A stretch of DNA of 64,000 nucleotides from Korobacter sp963758505 (GCA_963758505.1 CAVWVJ010000001.1:806001-870000), one strand, 5' to 3'; shown: positions 25,173 through 34,016, counted from the first letter of the stretch. Translations and numbers: made by a program. The notes: a model not told the origin generated them from the sequence alone.

Positions 25173-27383
25173 ATGTCCCCTGAGAATCTCGTTTCCGTCA
25201 AACCTTTTCCGAGCGATCCCACGAATGTTGGCAGCCCCAAGCCGCCGGACGTCGATGCCCAGCGGCTTGAACATCGGCTGCGATCGGAGCTGCGCGGTGA
25301 AGTACGGTTCGACGATGGGAGCCGTGCACTCTACGCAACGGATGGCTCGAACTATCGCCAGGTGCCGATCGGGGTCGTACTCCCAAGGAATGACGAGGAC
25401 GTGAACGCGACGCTGGCAGCCTGTCGCGATTTCGGAGCGCCTCTGCTGGCACGTGGCGGCGGCACGAGCCTGGCTGGACAATGCTGCAACGTCGCCGTGG
25501 TGCTGGATTTTTCGAAGTACATGAACAAGCTCCTGGAGTTGAACCAGGACGAAAAGTTTGCCCGCGTGCAGCCGGGAATTGTGCTCGATGAGGTACGGAA
25601 GGCGGCGACGAAGGTGGGTTTAACTTTCGGGCCCGACCCGGCCACCCATAATCGCTGCACCCTGGGCGGCATGATCGGCAACAACTCCTGCGGTACGCAT
25701 TCGGTGATGGCAGGGAAGACCGTCGATAACATTGAAGAGCTTCGCATTCTCACCTACGACGGTTTAGAGATGACGGTCGGAGCGACGCCAGATGCGGAGT
25801 TGGCGAAAATCATCGGGGAAGGCGGACGGCGGGGCGAGATCTATCACACGATGCGGGAGATTCGAGACCGTTATGGAGAGCTCATTCGATCGAGGTATCC
25901 CAGGATTCCGCGGCGGGTTTCCGGATACAACCTCGACGAACTTTTGCCCGAGGCCGGTTGCAATGTCGCGCGCGCGCTGGTAGGTACAGAGAGCACTTGC
26001 GCCGTCGTGCTCGAAGCGAAGTTGCGATTGATTCACAACCCGGAGGAACGCGCGCTGGTTGTGTTGGGATACCGCGATATCTTCTCCGCCGCGGACAACG
26101 TTCCGGAAATCCTCCAGTTTGGTCCCATTGCTCTCGAGGCCATCGACGGCAAGCTGGTGACCGCTATCCAGAAGAAAGGTTTGCGCGGACTCGACCTTAC
26201 TCTGCTGCCACCGGGCAACGGATTCCTGATTGTAGAATTCGGAGCCGATGACCGTGACGAGGCCAAGCGCAAGGCCGACGCTTTACTCGCCCACATGGCG
26301 ACGCGCGATCCTCGGCCCACGATGCGGTGTTTTGAGAACCCGGCGCAGCAACAGACAGTGTGGGAGATTCGCGAATCGAGCCTCGGGGCCACGGCGTTCG
26401 TTCCCGGGGAGCCCCACTTGTGGGAGGGCTGGGAAGATGCGGCGGTCCCGCCAGAGCGCATGGGCCAATACTTGCGTGCGTTCCAGGAATTGCTCGACAA
26501 GCACGAATACATCGGCACGCTTTATGGTCACTTCGGGCATGGCTGCCTGCATACGCGGATCAGTTTCGACTTGGAGAGTGCCTCCGGTATCCGCAAATAT
26601 CGCGCCTTCGTGGAAGAGGCTGCAGACCTCGTCGTCAGTTTTGGAGGCTCGCTCTCGGGCGAACATGGGGATGGCCAGTCGCGTGCCGAGTTGCTGCCGA
26701 GAATGTTTGGACCGGAGTTGATCCAGGCTTTCCGAGAATTCAAGAACGCGTGGGATCCGCAGTGGAAGATGAATCCGGGAAAGGTGGTGAATGCCTACCG
26801 CCTCGACGAGAATCTGCGGCTAGGGGCGCACTACGATCCCTGGGAACCGAAGACGCACTTTCAATTTCCCGAAGACAGCGGAAGTTTTGCGCGCGCCGCG
26901 CTGCGCTGCGTAGGCGTGGGGGCGTGCCGGCGTCACGAGCAGAAGACGATGTGTCCGAGTTATCGCGTCACGCGCGAAGAGAAGCACAGCACACGCGGCC
27001 GAACCCACCTGCTGTTCGAAATGATGCAGGGGGAAGTCATCCGTGACGGTTGGAAGAGCGAAGAAGTGAAGGAGTCGCTCGACCTGTGCCTCTCCTGCAA
27101 GGGATGCAAGGGCGATTGTCCCGTCAACGTGGACATGGCGACCTACAAGGCGGAGTTTCTTTCGCATTACTATGAAGGAAAGCTGCGTCCAAGGCAGGCC
27201 TATGCTTTTGGGCTGATTCACAATTGGGCGAGACTGGCTTCGCTGGCGCCGGGGCTTGTCAATCTCGTAACCCAAACACCCGGGCTGAGCGCAGATCGCG
27301 AAGTGGGTCGCCGGCATTCCCCAGCAACGCACCATTCCAGCCTTCGCACCTGCCACGTTCCAGCACATGGTGCGCGAACGTGA
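25173..27383 (+). CDS. FAD-linked oxidase / Fe-S oxidoreductase, N-terminal two thirds (gene split by frameshift)
   Basis: The open frame encodes 736 aa. An FAD-binding 4 domain (about 40-260, with GGGTSLAGQC and NRCTLGGMIGNNSCG) is followed by an FAD-linked oxidase C-terminal domain and a ferredoxin-like region (CVGVGACRRHEQKTMC and CLSCKGCKGDC). It resembles glycolate oxidase/D-lactate dehydrogenase-type fusions that oxidise 2-hydroxy acids and pass electrons to a CCG-domain partner. After codon 706 (base 27290) family-like sequence continues in the +1 frame (QIAKWVAGIPQQRTIPAF), so the last roughly 30 residues here are out-of-frame. One extra base near 27291 explains the split. GAGG lies about 8 bp before the ATG. 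Confidence 0.85.
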   Translation: MSPENLVSVKPFPSDPTNVGSPKPPDVDAQRLEHRLRSELRGEVRFDDGSRALYATDGSNYRQVPIGVVLPRNDEDVNATLAACRDFGAPLLARGGGTSLAGQCCNVAVVLDFSKYMNKLLELNQDEKFARVQPGIVLDEVRKAATKVGLTFGPDPATHNRCTLGGMIGNNSCGTHSVMAGKTVDNIEELRILTYDGLEMTVGATPDAELAKIIGEGGRRGEIYHTMREIRDRYGELIRSRYPRIPRRVSGYNLDELLPEAGCNVARALVGTESTCAVVLEAKLRLIHNPEERALVVLGYRDIFSAADNVPEILQFGPIALEAIDGKLVTAIQKKGLRGLDLTLLPPGNGFLIVEFGADDRDEAKRKADALLAHMATRDPRPTMRCFENPAQQQTVWEIRESSLGATAFVPGEPHLWEGWEDAAVPPERMGQYLRAFQELLDKHEYIGTLYGHFGHGCLHTRISFDLESASGIRKYRAFVEEAADLVVSFGGSLSGEHGDGQSRAELLPRMFGPELIQAFREFKNAWDPQWKMNPGKVVNAYRLDENLRLGAHYDPWEPKTHFQFPEDSGSFARAALRCVGVGACRRHEQKTMCPSYRVTREEKHSTRGRTHLLFEMMQGEVIRDGWKSEEVKESLDLCLSCKGCKGDCPVNVDMATYKAEFLSHYYEGKLRPRQAYAFGLIHNWARLASLAPGLVNLVTQTPGLSADREVGRRHSPATHHSSLRTCHVPAHGART

Positions 27384-28263
27384 GCGGCGAAACCCGGGTG
27401 CTCCGAAGGTCCTGCTCTGGCCGGACACATTCAACAATCATTTCTTTCCGGATACGGCTTTAGCCGCCCTCGATGTATTGGAAACCACCGGGTTCCAGGT
27501 CGTGGTGCCCCAGGCGGATGTGTGTTGTGGACGGCCGCTCTATGACTTCGGCATGCTCGACCAGGCCAAGCGGCTGTTGCAGAAGACCATGCACACGCTA
27601 GCCAAGGAAATCGATGCGGGCCTGCCGATCGTGATGCTGGAGCCAAGTTGTGCATCGGTATTCCGCGATGAGCTCGTCAACCTGTTTCCCTCGGATCCCC
27701 GCGCCTCTCGCCTGCATGACCAGGTGTATCTGCTGGGTGATTTTCTGCGCAAATTCGCGAAGGATATCGAGATGCCCGCGCTGCATCGCAAGGTGCTGGC
27801 GCATGCGCACTGCCATCATAAGGCGGTGCTCGGCACCGACGGTGAGAAGAACCTTTTCGAGCGGCTGGGCGTCGATTACGAACTTCCGAACAACGGTTGT
27901 TGCGGCATGGCGGGCTCTTTTGGCTTCGAAAAAGGCGAAAAGTACGAGATGTCGGTCGCGGTTGGAGAGTATGAGCTGCTGCCAAAGGTGAGAAGCGCCG
28001 AGCGGGACACGATTATCGTCGCGGAAGGATTCAGTTGCCGGGAGCAGATCGCCCAGGAGACAGACCGCCAGGCCCTACATCCGGCAGAGTTAGTGCAGAT
28101 GGCAATGCACGAAGGTCCGGACGGGCCGGATGGGCGCCTTCCTGAACAGCATAGGGTGGACAGACGCAATGCTGCGGTACGTCGTTCCATGCTCAAGGCC
28201 GCTACAGTATTGGCTGGCCTCGCGATCGGCGGCTTTTTGTTGTGGAGGGTGTCGCGAGACTAA
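27367..28263 (+). CDS. FAD-linked oxidase / Fe-S oxidoreductase, C-terminal CCG-domain part (after frameshift)
   Basis: This open frame of 298 aa is the continuation of the gene at 25173; homologous reading actually begins near 27292. It carries two cysteine-rich CCG blocks of the heterodisulfide reductase type: CCGRPLYDFGM with LEPSCASVF, and HCHHKAVLG with NNGCCGMAGSFG. These bind Fe-S clusters in GlpC/GlcF-like proteins. A C-terminal transmembrane helix follows (about 275-293). Read through one base, both parts give about 1029 aa, one fused enzyme. The ATG at 27367 has no ribosome binding site, which supports the view that it is not a natural start. Confidence 0.8.
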   Translation: MVRERERRNPGAPKVLLWPDTFNNHFFPDTALAALDVLETTGFQVVVPQADVCCGRPLYDFGMLDQAKRLLQKTMHTLAKEIDAGLPIVMLEPSCASVFRDELVNLFPSDPRASRLHDQVYLLGDFLRKFAKDIEMPALHRKVLAHAHCHHKAVLGTDGEKNLFERLGVDYELPNNGCCGMAGSFGFEKGEKYEMSVAVGEYELLPKVRSAERDTIIVAEGFSCREQIAQETDRQALHPAELVQMAMHEGPDGPDGRLPEQHRVDRRNAAVRRSMLKAATVLAGLAIGGFLLWRVSRD

Positions 28264-28328
28264 AGCGGCGGCGTGCCAATTCGTGCAGTCAGAATGTTAA
28301 TGTTTTATGAAACAGGCCAACGTCCTGC

Positions 28329-28356
28329 TTGGATTTGGGGCCCGGTTCGCTACAAT
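28329..28356 (+). promoter_or_regulatory. Candidate phoBR promoter giving a leaderless mRNA
   Basis: TTGGAT (28329-28334), a 16-bp spacer and TACAAT (28351-28356) form a reasonable sigma-70 promoter. The predicted transcription start falls at about 28362-28363, on the likely GTG start of phoB, and no Shine-Dalgarno sequence is present. A leaderless transcript is inferred. Confidence 0.45.
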
Positions 28357-28362
28357 GTGCTC

Positions 28363-29055
28363 GTGAAACAAACGATCTTTGTCGTCGAAGACGATGCCGA
28401 TATTGCCCGGCTAGTGCGCTATCACCTGGAAGGCGCAGGCTTTGCGGTCCGAACATTTCTCGCGGGGAACGGCGTGGTTCCGGAATCGGAGAAGACGCCT
28501 CCTTCCTTGTTCCTGCTGGACATCATGGTACCCGGGGCAGACGGACTGGAGATCTGCCGCCAAATCCGCAACAACCGCAGTATTGCCATGACTCCCGTCA
28601 TCTTCCTGACCGCGAAAACTTCCGAAGCGGACAAAATCGCCGGACTTGATCTTGGCGCCGACGACTACATCGCGAAACCGTTCAGCCCCCGGGAGCTGAT
28701 TGCTCGCGTCAAGGCTGTTTTGCGCCGCTTCGAACGGCCACTGCCTCCGGCGGTGGTCACGGCGGGCGACATCGTGATCGACAATGGCGCGATGACGCTG
28801 ACGGTGCGCGGCAACGTGGTCACTACGACGGCAACCGAGTTTCGGCTGCTGGAATACCTGGCTCGCCATCCTGGCCGTGTGTTTACTCGTGACCAGCTCC
28901 TGGATGCTGTATGGCGCGAGACGCATTACGTCACTCCCCGCTCCGTGGATGTTTACGTGCGGCGAATTCGTGAGAAGATTGAGGAGAATCCCGAGGAGCC
29001 CCGATATTTGAGGACCGTTCGCGGGGCCGGTTATCGGTTCGAGGTACCGAAGTGA
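28363..29055 (+). CDS. phoB: Response regulator, PhoB/OmpR family
   Basis: The 230-aa protein has a receiver domain (1-120) with acidic pocket VVEDDAD, phosphorylatable Asp53 in LLDIMVPGADG, Thr83 and Lys105. It is followed by a winged-helix DNA-binding domain (about 135-228, ending RTVRGAGYRFEVP). With the kinase next to it and the pst genes downstream, it is probably the phosphate regulator PhoB, which binds Pho boxes under phosphate starvation. The start GTG 28363 is chosen because it coincides with the predicted transcript start and gives the usual PhoB length; GTG 28357 is possible. Its stop overlaps the kinase start (GTGA). Confidence 0.88.
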   Translation: MKQTIFVVEDDADIARLVRYHLEGAGFAVRTFLAGNGVVPESEKTPPSLFLLDIMVPGADGLEICRQIRNNRSIAMTPVIFLTAKTSEADKIAGLDLGADDYIAKPFSPRELIARVKAVLRRFERPLPPAVVTAGDIVIDNGAMTLTVRGNVVTTTATEFRLLEYLARHPGRVFTRDQLLDAVWRETHYVTPRSVDVYVRRIREKIEENPEEPRYLRTVRGAGYRFEVPK

Positions 29056-30806
29056 GAGGAAGGATTTTCCTCAAACTCTTTTTTGCCTATCTCGTCGTCA
29101 TTGCTGCCTGTACCCTCACCCTCGATATTGCCATCCGTCACGCCTGGGTAAATTCCCTCCGAAACGAAATTCAATCTTCGCTGCACGATAAGGTGCAGAT
29201 GTTTGCGCTGCGCGTGCAGGCGGAACGCAGCGCGGACCTTCCCACCCTGGCCCGGGAGGTTTCGAAGGCGGCCAACGCCCGCGCCACCATCATCACCAGC
29301 GACGGCCGGGTGCTGGCAGACTCGGACGCGAACCCGGCGGACATGGAGAACCATGCCACGCGTCCCGAGTTCCAGGCGGCGCTGAAGGGCGGGATCGGGA
29401 CGGACGTCCGTCGCAGTCATACCCTGGGCATCGACTTCATGTACACGGCGGCGCCGATCCCCGGGGGCGCGGTGCGGCTGGCGTATCCGCTGTCGTCGCT
29501 CAATGCCATTACCGGGACAGTGCGCCATACCCTGCTGATGAGCTCAGTGCTGGCGGTAGCGCTGGCGCTTTTGCTGGCGGCATTCGCCACGCAGTCGATC
29601 AGCCGGAGGCTGCGCGCGATCGTGTACTTCGCGGACCGCATTGCCTCCGGTGACCTCTCGGCCCGGATTGCGGAGAATTCGACCGACGAGATCGGGAAAG
29701 TTGCCAGCGCGCTCGATAAAACAGCGCGACAGCTCCAGGAAGTATTCGCGCAGATCGAAAGCAACCGGCAACAACTGGAAGCCCTGCTGAACAGCATGCA
29801 GGAAGCCGTGATCGCAGTGTCCAGCGATGGGCGGCTGATGTGGGCGAACCAGCGCATGGAGCGCCTGCTACCCGTCGGAGTGCGGCACAATAGCAAGCTC
29901 ATCGAAACCATACGCGACCCCGAGGTGCTGCGCGGAATCCACGAAGCGCTGGATACACGGCGGGTGACGACGACACGGGTTTCGACCTTGGTGAGCGGCC
30001 GTACCTATTCGGCGACGACGGCGCCGATGCCGGGCGGCGGGGCGGTGACGGTGCTGCACGACCGGACCGAGATGGAACGCGTGGAGAAAACACGGCGCGA
30101 CTTCATCGCCAACGTATCGCATGAGCTGCGTACGCCGCTGACATCGATTCAAGGCTACGCGGAGACCCTGGCAGAGGCATTCGGCGAAGATGATCCGGCA
30201 CGCGAGTTCGTGGACATTATTCGCCGCAACGCCCAGCGCATGTACCGCCTAACGGAAGACCTGCTGACCCTGGCGCGGGTGGAAAGCGGAGAACAGCGCT
30301 TCGACTTCCGTTCGGTTGCGCCGGCGGAACTGCTCGATGAAGCGGCGCTGAGCTTCAACGATCACTACCGCAACAGCGGCATCGAGCTCTCGGTGATGAA
30401 TGACGCGCAGGCCGATGTCGAAGTCGATCGGGGCGCGATACAGCAGGTGTTCACGAACCTGATGGACAACGCGGTGAAGTACGGCGGATCCGGCGGAAAA
30501 ATTTTGCTTGGGGCGCGCGATGTGGAAGATCGCGTTTTGTTTTACGTGCGCGACTTCGGGCCGGGCATTCCATCGGAACACCTGCCCCGGTTATTCGAGC
30601 GCTTCTACCGGGTGGATAAGGCGCGATCCGTGCAATCGGGGGGCACCGGGCTCGGCCTGGCGATCGCGAAACATATCGTACGCGCCCACGGAGGCGAAAT
30701 TCGCGCCGAGAGCGAATTGAATCACGGCGCGGTATTCTCGTTCGTATTGCCCCGGCGACAACTCTATACCGCGTCCAAGAGCGAACGGCGCAGCGTCGTT
30801 TCCTAG
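29052..30806 (+). CDS. phoR: PhoR-like sensor histidine kinase
   Basis: The 584-aa membrane protein has two transmembrane helices (about 8-30 and 160-185) enclosing a periplasmic sensor region, then HAMP (about 185-240), a PAS domain (about 245-340), HisKA with NVSHELRTPL (His357), and an ATPase domain with NLMDNAVKYG, DFGPGIP and GGTGLGLAIAKH. It should autophosphorylate and phosphorylate the preceding PhoB. The large periplasmic region differs from the short E. coli PhoR N-terminus. GTG 29052 overlaps the phoB stop. It ends 11 bp from a convergent gene. Confidence 0.88.
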   Translation: MRGRIFLKLFFAYLVVIAACTLTLDIAIRHAWVNSLRNEIQSSLHDKVQMFALRVQAERSADLPTLAREVSKAANARATIITSDGRVLADSDANPADMENHATRPEFQAALKGGIGTDVRRSHTLGIDFMYTAAPIPGGAVRLAYPLSSLNAITGTVRHTLLMSSVLAVALALLLAAFATQSISRRLRAIVYFADRIASGDLSARIAENSTDEIGKVASALDKTARQLQEVFAQIESNRQQLEALLNSMQEAVIAVSSDGRLMWANQRMERLLPVGVRHNSKLIETIRDPEVLRGIHEALDTRRVTTTRVSTLVSGRTYSATTAPMPGGGAVTVLHDRTEMERVEKTRRDFIANVSHELRTPLTSIQGYAETLAEAFGEDDPAREFVDIIRRNAQRMYRLTEDLLTLARVESGEQRFDFRSVAPAELLDEAALSFNDHYRNSGIELSVMNDAQADVEVDRGAIQQVFTNLMDNAVKYGGSGGKILLGARDVEDRVLFYVRDFGPGIPSEHLPRLFERFYRVDKARSVQSGGTGLGLAIAKHIVRAHGGEIRAESELNHGAVFSFVLPRRQLYTASKSERRSVVS

Positions 30807-30817
30807 CTCAGCCCCGC

Positions 30818-31969
30818 CTACTTCGCGGGAAGCACCGCGAGGCTCAAGGATCCCGACTTGGCGACCTGCTCCGTCGCGTGGCCTGACCACGTCAGCTGTC
30901 CCGACGTCAAGGTGAAGACGTAGAGCGCCGTTCCGGTGACCCCGTAAAGGTGTCCAGCGTTGTCCCAGCGCAGGTCACTCATCGTTAGGTTCGTCGCGAC
31001 GGTCTTTCCCATCTTCGTGAGGGTCTTGTCGGAGTTCAGCCGGTATAGCACGAGACCGTTCTTTGCCGCCACGGCAAGGTAGTTTCCGGTGGGGTCGAAG
31101 CGCAGCACGAGGTAACTGGTAAAGCCGGTGTCAGTGATCGAGGTTGCGATTTGTTCGAGCTTTCCGTTGCCCAGGATCTGGTAGATCGAAACGATGGAAT
31201 CCGGGCTCGCATCGATCGAGGCGTAGGAGATTCCGATGACGCCATGCCCCGACGCGGAAAGGGAGATCGGACAGTAGGTGGCACTGGGGTCGGGACCAGC
31301 CGGATAGCTGCCCCCGGTGTCGAAATAGGTGAGCGCTCCATTGGATGCGCGTGCCAGTCCGAAGATATCCCAGTCGGCGAAGTAGCAGCCGCTGCCGTAG
31401 GCATACTGGTTGTTGCCTGAGAACTCGATGGCGCCTCCGGCGTCCACGTTGATGCTGCTGTTGCTGGCGAATGTCATTCCGGTACTGTTCGTCCGGAAAG
31501 CCGCGTAGGCGTTGTCATCCGCGCCGTTGAACTCGTACTCGCCGGCATAGAGGGTGGCGTTGGAGCGATCGAGGGTCAGCGCGCCAACACCCGATCCGGC
31601 GGGAGTGTCGTTGTGCGCGGTGCCATTGATCGCGGAGCTGAGGTGCAGAGCGCCCGTCGTGCTGCGCGCATAGGTGGCGATGTTGATGCCGTCCGTGGCG
31701 TAAAGATGAGCGGCATTGGTCGCGATATTGATCGCCGGACCGCTGATGGGGCTTCCGCTCACCGCGCTCACAGTGCCATTCTGCTGAACCGAGTAGGCAT
31801 AAATCTTGCCGTTTACGGGCGGGGTCGCGGGCTGGGTGACGCCTACATACACATATGCGACGGGTGCGTTCGTGGCCGCGGTGGTGGAAGGGTTAGCGGA
31901 CTTGGCTGCCTGGGGGAAAGCGGCGGTGCACGCGAGCAGAGTGGTGAGGGCGATCCGAAGTGGGCGCAT
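30818..31969 (-). CDS. Exported beta-propeller protein (lactonase/YncE-like)
   Basis: The 383-aa protein has a signal peptide (MRPLRIALTTLLACTAAFPQ) and then repeated blade-like segments such as PVAYVYVGVTQP, GKIYAYSVQQNGTVSAV and DPTGNYLAVAAKNGLVLY. This is the pattern of the seven-bladed lactonase/YncE superfamily. No catalytic residues can be assigned; a binding role is equally possible. ATG 31969 has GGAGGAG about 6 bp upstream. It lies opposite to phoBR and separates phoBR from the rest of the phosphate genes. Confidence 0.78.
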   Translation of the reverse strand: MRPLRIALTTLLACTAAFPQAAKSANPSTTAATNAPVAYVYVGVTQPATPPVNGKIYAYSVQQNGTVSAVSGSPISGPAINIATNAAHLYATDGINIATYARSTTGALHLSSAINGTAHNDTPAGSGVGALTLDRSNATLYAGEYEFNGADDNAYAAFRTNSTGMTFASNSSINVDAGGAIEFSGNNQYAYGSGCYFADWDIFGLARASNGALTYFDTGGSYPAGPDPSATYCPISLSASGHGVIGISYASIDASPDSIVSIYQILGNGKLEQIATSITDTGFTSYLVLRFDPTGNYLAVAAKNGLVLYRLNSDKTLTKMGKTVATNLTMSDLRWDNAGHLYGVTGTALYVFTLTSGQLTWSGHATEQVAKSGSLSLAVLPAK

Positions 31970-32394
31970 CGTACTCCTCCGTGATGGTTCGGGACATTCG
32001 ATCTCGGGAACCAAAACCAGAGCTGCACGATATCAAAAAGTATTCTGAGCGGCTAGACGTAGGAAGAGATTTTTACTTTGTTACGGGTTATTTCTCAGGC
32101 TCCGCGGGTTTACCAGTTCCTATCGGGTACCCCCCTCCCCCACCCTCTTGTAGTTTCAGCAACTTACCCTGTGGAAAGTCTGCAAAATATTCATTTCGGG
32201 AGGGTTACGGGCAAAATATTCCATGAATGAGGGTTAAGCCCGATTTTTGAGCCTTCGTGTTCATTCCGCGTACTCGCGAAGGTTGATCATTTGTTAAAGA
32301 GCGACACCTGGATTGTGAGAGTACCCCACGACAACAGAATAGTTCAGGTGTGTCACGAGGTCTGTCCCCTACAGGTGTACATGCCGAACAAAGG

Positions 32395-32446
32395 GTGGCT
32401 CTGCTACGAATGCGGATCGGGGTCCGCATTCTCCGGTCGCCATGAC
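32395..32446. repeat. 52-bp dispersed repeat, copy 1
   Basis: This 52-bp segment, beginning GTGGCT and ending GGTCGCCATGAC, matches 35351-35402 at 43 of 52 positions without gaps. Its centre is an inverted repeat, tgcgga (32411-32416) with tccgca (32423-32428). In the second copy one base pair of this stem is swapped (G-C to C-G), so pairing is largely kept. Confidence 0.75.
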
Positions 32447-32547
32447 GGAGGGAAGGCTGCGCGTTCTTCGCTCAGGGGGTGCCGTCCCCTGAAGGGGACT
32501 CAGAGCGATTCGCGGCTTACCCAGCGCTTACGCGCTGGGCTAATTCC

Positions 32548-32811
32548 TGGCGTGCCTTCGGCACTCGCAGCGAGGTTGTCATTCGCGAGGGTAGGGGCCT
32601 TCGGCTGCGAACGCTTTCGCGTTCTTGTCTCAGGAGGACAGCAAACAGCAGGTTGCCACGTCGCTACGCTCCTCGCAATGACAAGAGAGAGGGATGGGGA
32701 AGTGGAAGCATTGCGGGCTGGCCGCGAGAAAATGCGAGATTCTTCGGCTGCGAACGCTTTCGCGTTCTGGGCTCAGGAGGACAAAACTGGCGTGCCTTCG
32801 GCACTTGCAGC
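32548..32811. repeat. Block of two interleaved direct-repeat families with small hairpins
   Basis: A 24-bp repeat starting tggcgtgccttcggcact occurs at 32548-32571 and 32788-32811 with one mismatch. A 41-bp repeat starting ttcggctgcgaacgc occurs at 32600-32640 and 32743-32783; its copies differ only within three central bases. Each unit holds a small hairpin: gtgcc/ggcac around TTC, and gaacgc/gcgttc around TTTC. A related hairpin cagcgc/gcgctg lies just before, at 32522-32537. The structure resembles REP/BIME-type intergenic elements. Confidence 0.75.
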
Positions 32812-32892
32812 AATCGGGAGGGGATTTACCGGATTTTTATCTTTTGAACATCCGGGAGTAACGATGCGGAGATAGGCTGGGGAACTTAAACT

Positions 32893-33633
32893 GTGTCCAA
32901 AGACCTCCCAATGGCGACTGCTATTCCCCTCAGCACCTCTCAGAATGCGGCTTGTATTCATATTCGCGAACTCACGTTGCGTGCCTGTACGGTGGCGCAT
33001 GCGGCGGCCGGCGTAGTCGCGGAGGGCATTGCCACCGGCGTGCCCGCGTTGCTGGAGTCAGTGCGGCCGCGGGAGATCGAGCTGGACCGGCTGGACCGGG
33101 AGATCGATTCCGCGGTCACTTCGCATATTACGGGAGCAACGGAGGAAAGTGCGCGCGAGATGCTGGCGTGCATGAAGGTGGCGATCAGCATCGAGCGCAT
33201 CGGCGACCTGCTGCTCGGCTTCAGCAATCGCGCGATTGTGGCGGCTTCGCGCTGCGAGATGGAAGATGTGCGGGACCTAACTCTGATGGCTTCGCGACTG
33301 GAGAAGATGCTGGCGGAGATTCGCCAGGCGTTTGAGACACGCGATCTCGATAAAGCGCTGGCGGTCCTAAGATCCGATGCGGAGATCGACCGTCTGCGCA
33401 ACCTCGTCTTCGTACGGCACCTGGAGAACCCGGGGGGAAGCCACCGCAGCGAGAGTTTCCACGTGATGTTCATGACCCAGGCGCTGGAGCGCTCGGGGGA
33501 TCACGTGAAGAACATGGCGGAAGAGGTATGCCACCTGGTGAGCGGGCATAGCGTCCGGCATCTTCTGCGTACGATCGACAAGCCGCTGGAGCAGATGTTC
33601 CTCGACCAGTTGCGGCAGAAGCACGCCATCTAG
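32893..33633 (+). CDS. PhoU-like phosphate regulator, second copy
   Basis: The 246-aa helical protein has two PhoU-type repeats, seen in MKVAISIERIGDLLLGF (about 97-113) and MTQALERSGDHVKNMAEEV (about 195-213). These E/D-x-x-R-x-G-D motifs bind metal clusters in PhoU. PhoU proteins link the Pst transporter to the PhoR kinase. It is divergent from the phoU that ends the pst operon and is transcribed separately upstream of pstS. The GTG start 32893 and an ATG at 32911 are both possible; neither has a strong ribosome binding site. Confidence 0.8.
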   Translation: MSKDLPMATAIPLSTSQNAACIHIRELTLRACTVAHAAAGVVAEGIATGVPALLESVRPREIELDRLDREIDSAVTSHITGATEESAREMLACMKVAISIERIGDLLLGFSNRAIVAASRCEMEDVRDLTLMASRLEKMLAEIRQAFETRDLDKALAVLRSDAEIDRLRNLVFVRHLENPGGSHRSESFHVMFMTQALERSGDHVKNMAEEVCHLVSGHSVRHLLRTIDKPLEQMFLDQLRQKHAI

Positions 33634-33722
33634 CAGGGTCTCTGTAGGAATCCATTCAAAGACAATTGATTTGCCGTTCACCTAGGGCGAGCGCGGAAGA
33701 CCTATGCTTAGCTTGACAATAG

Positions 33723-33872
33723 ATGGAGGTGAATGTGAAGAAGGCTTCAGTGGCGAAGCTAGATTGGCTGCGGGAATGGGCGGTGGTCTGGGCGACGATC
33801 GGGTGTGCGGAATTGTTGAGCGCATTGACTCGGGTTGAAAACCTCTCTGCCGACCTGCTGGTGGCGCGGTGA
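33723..33872 (+). CDS. Possible small protein, 49 aa, unrecognised
   Basis: A short frame runs from ATG 33723 to TGA 33872. An internal GTG at 33735 is preceded by GGAGGT four bases upstream and would give 45 aa. The product has a basic start and an amphipathic or hydrophobic middle (LDWLREWAVVWATIGCAELL). TTGACA lies just upstream at 33713-33718. It could be a small membrane-associated peptide, or a chance frame in a promoter region. Its position between phoU-like and pstS gives no firm clue. Confidence 0.28.
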   Translation: MEVNVKKASVAKLDWLREWAVVWATIGCAELLSALTRVENLSADLLVAR

Positions 33873-33912
33873 TCGTCCGCACCAGGGCCACTCATCGGAT
33901 TTTCATTGCTCT

Positions 33913-33944
33913 GTAACGAGACCGTAACAAGCGGCAGCTACAAC
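33913..33944 (+). promoter_or_regulatory. Candidate Pho box and -10 of pstS
   Basis: GTAACG (33913-33918) and GTAACA (33924-33929) are direct repeats with an 11-bp period, as expected for PhoB-type dimers. A -10-like TACAAC (33939-33944) begins 10 bp after the second repeat, the arrangement in which a Pho box replaces the -35. The pstS start is 72 bp downstream. Confidence 0.5.
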
Positions 33945-34016
33945 TAAAGTTGAATCCCCCGTCCACCAAACCGAGAGGTTTGCCTGGGATCCGCAATTTT
34001 CTTGGAGGAAAACTTA

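Larger units (their letters stand above)
31970..32892. other. 920-bp gap with AT-rich segment and hairpin repeat mosaic
   Basis: From 31970 to about 32300 the DNA is AT-richer than its surroundings and should hold the promoter of the minus-strand propeller gene. It contains an 11-bp direct repeat GCAAAATATTC at 32182 and 32211. From about 32395 to 32811 it is a mosaic of short direct repeats and small hairpins, listed separately. Open frames crossing it change with each repeat and look non-coding. Confidence 0.6.
33634..34016. other. 380-bp gap before pstS with possible small ORF and Pho box
   Basis: The gap holds a possible 49-codon ORF (33723-33872) and a Pho-box-like promoter (33913-33944). 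No hairpin or other repeat was seen. Confidence 0.5.

Noticed and set aside
27285..27383. Programmed ribosomal frameshift in the FAD/Fe-S gene
   Set aside because: No slippery heptamer or downstream stimulator is evident at the junction; a mutation or sequencing error is simpler, so I keep it only as an alternative.
32291..32875. Plus-strand 194-codon frame before the PhoU-like gene
   Set aside because: It consists of translated intergenic repeats; the same peptide motif recurs because the DNA repeats.
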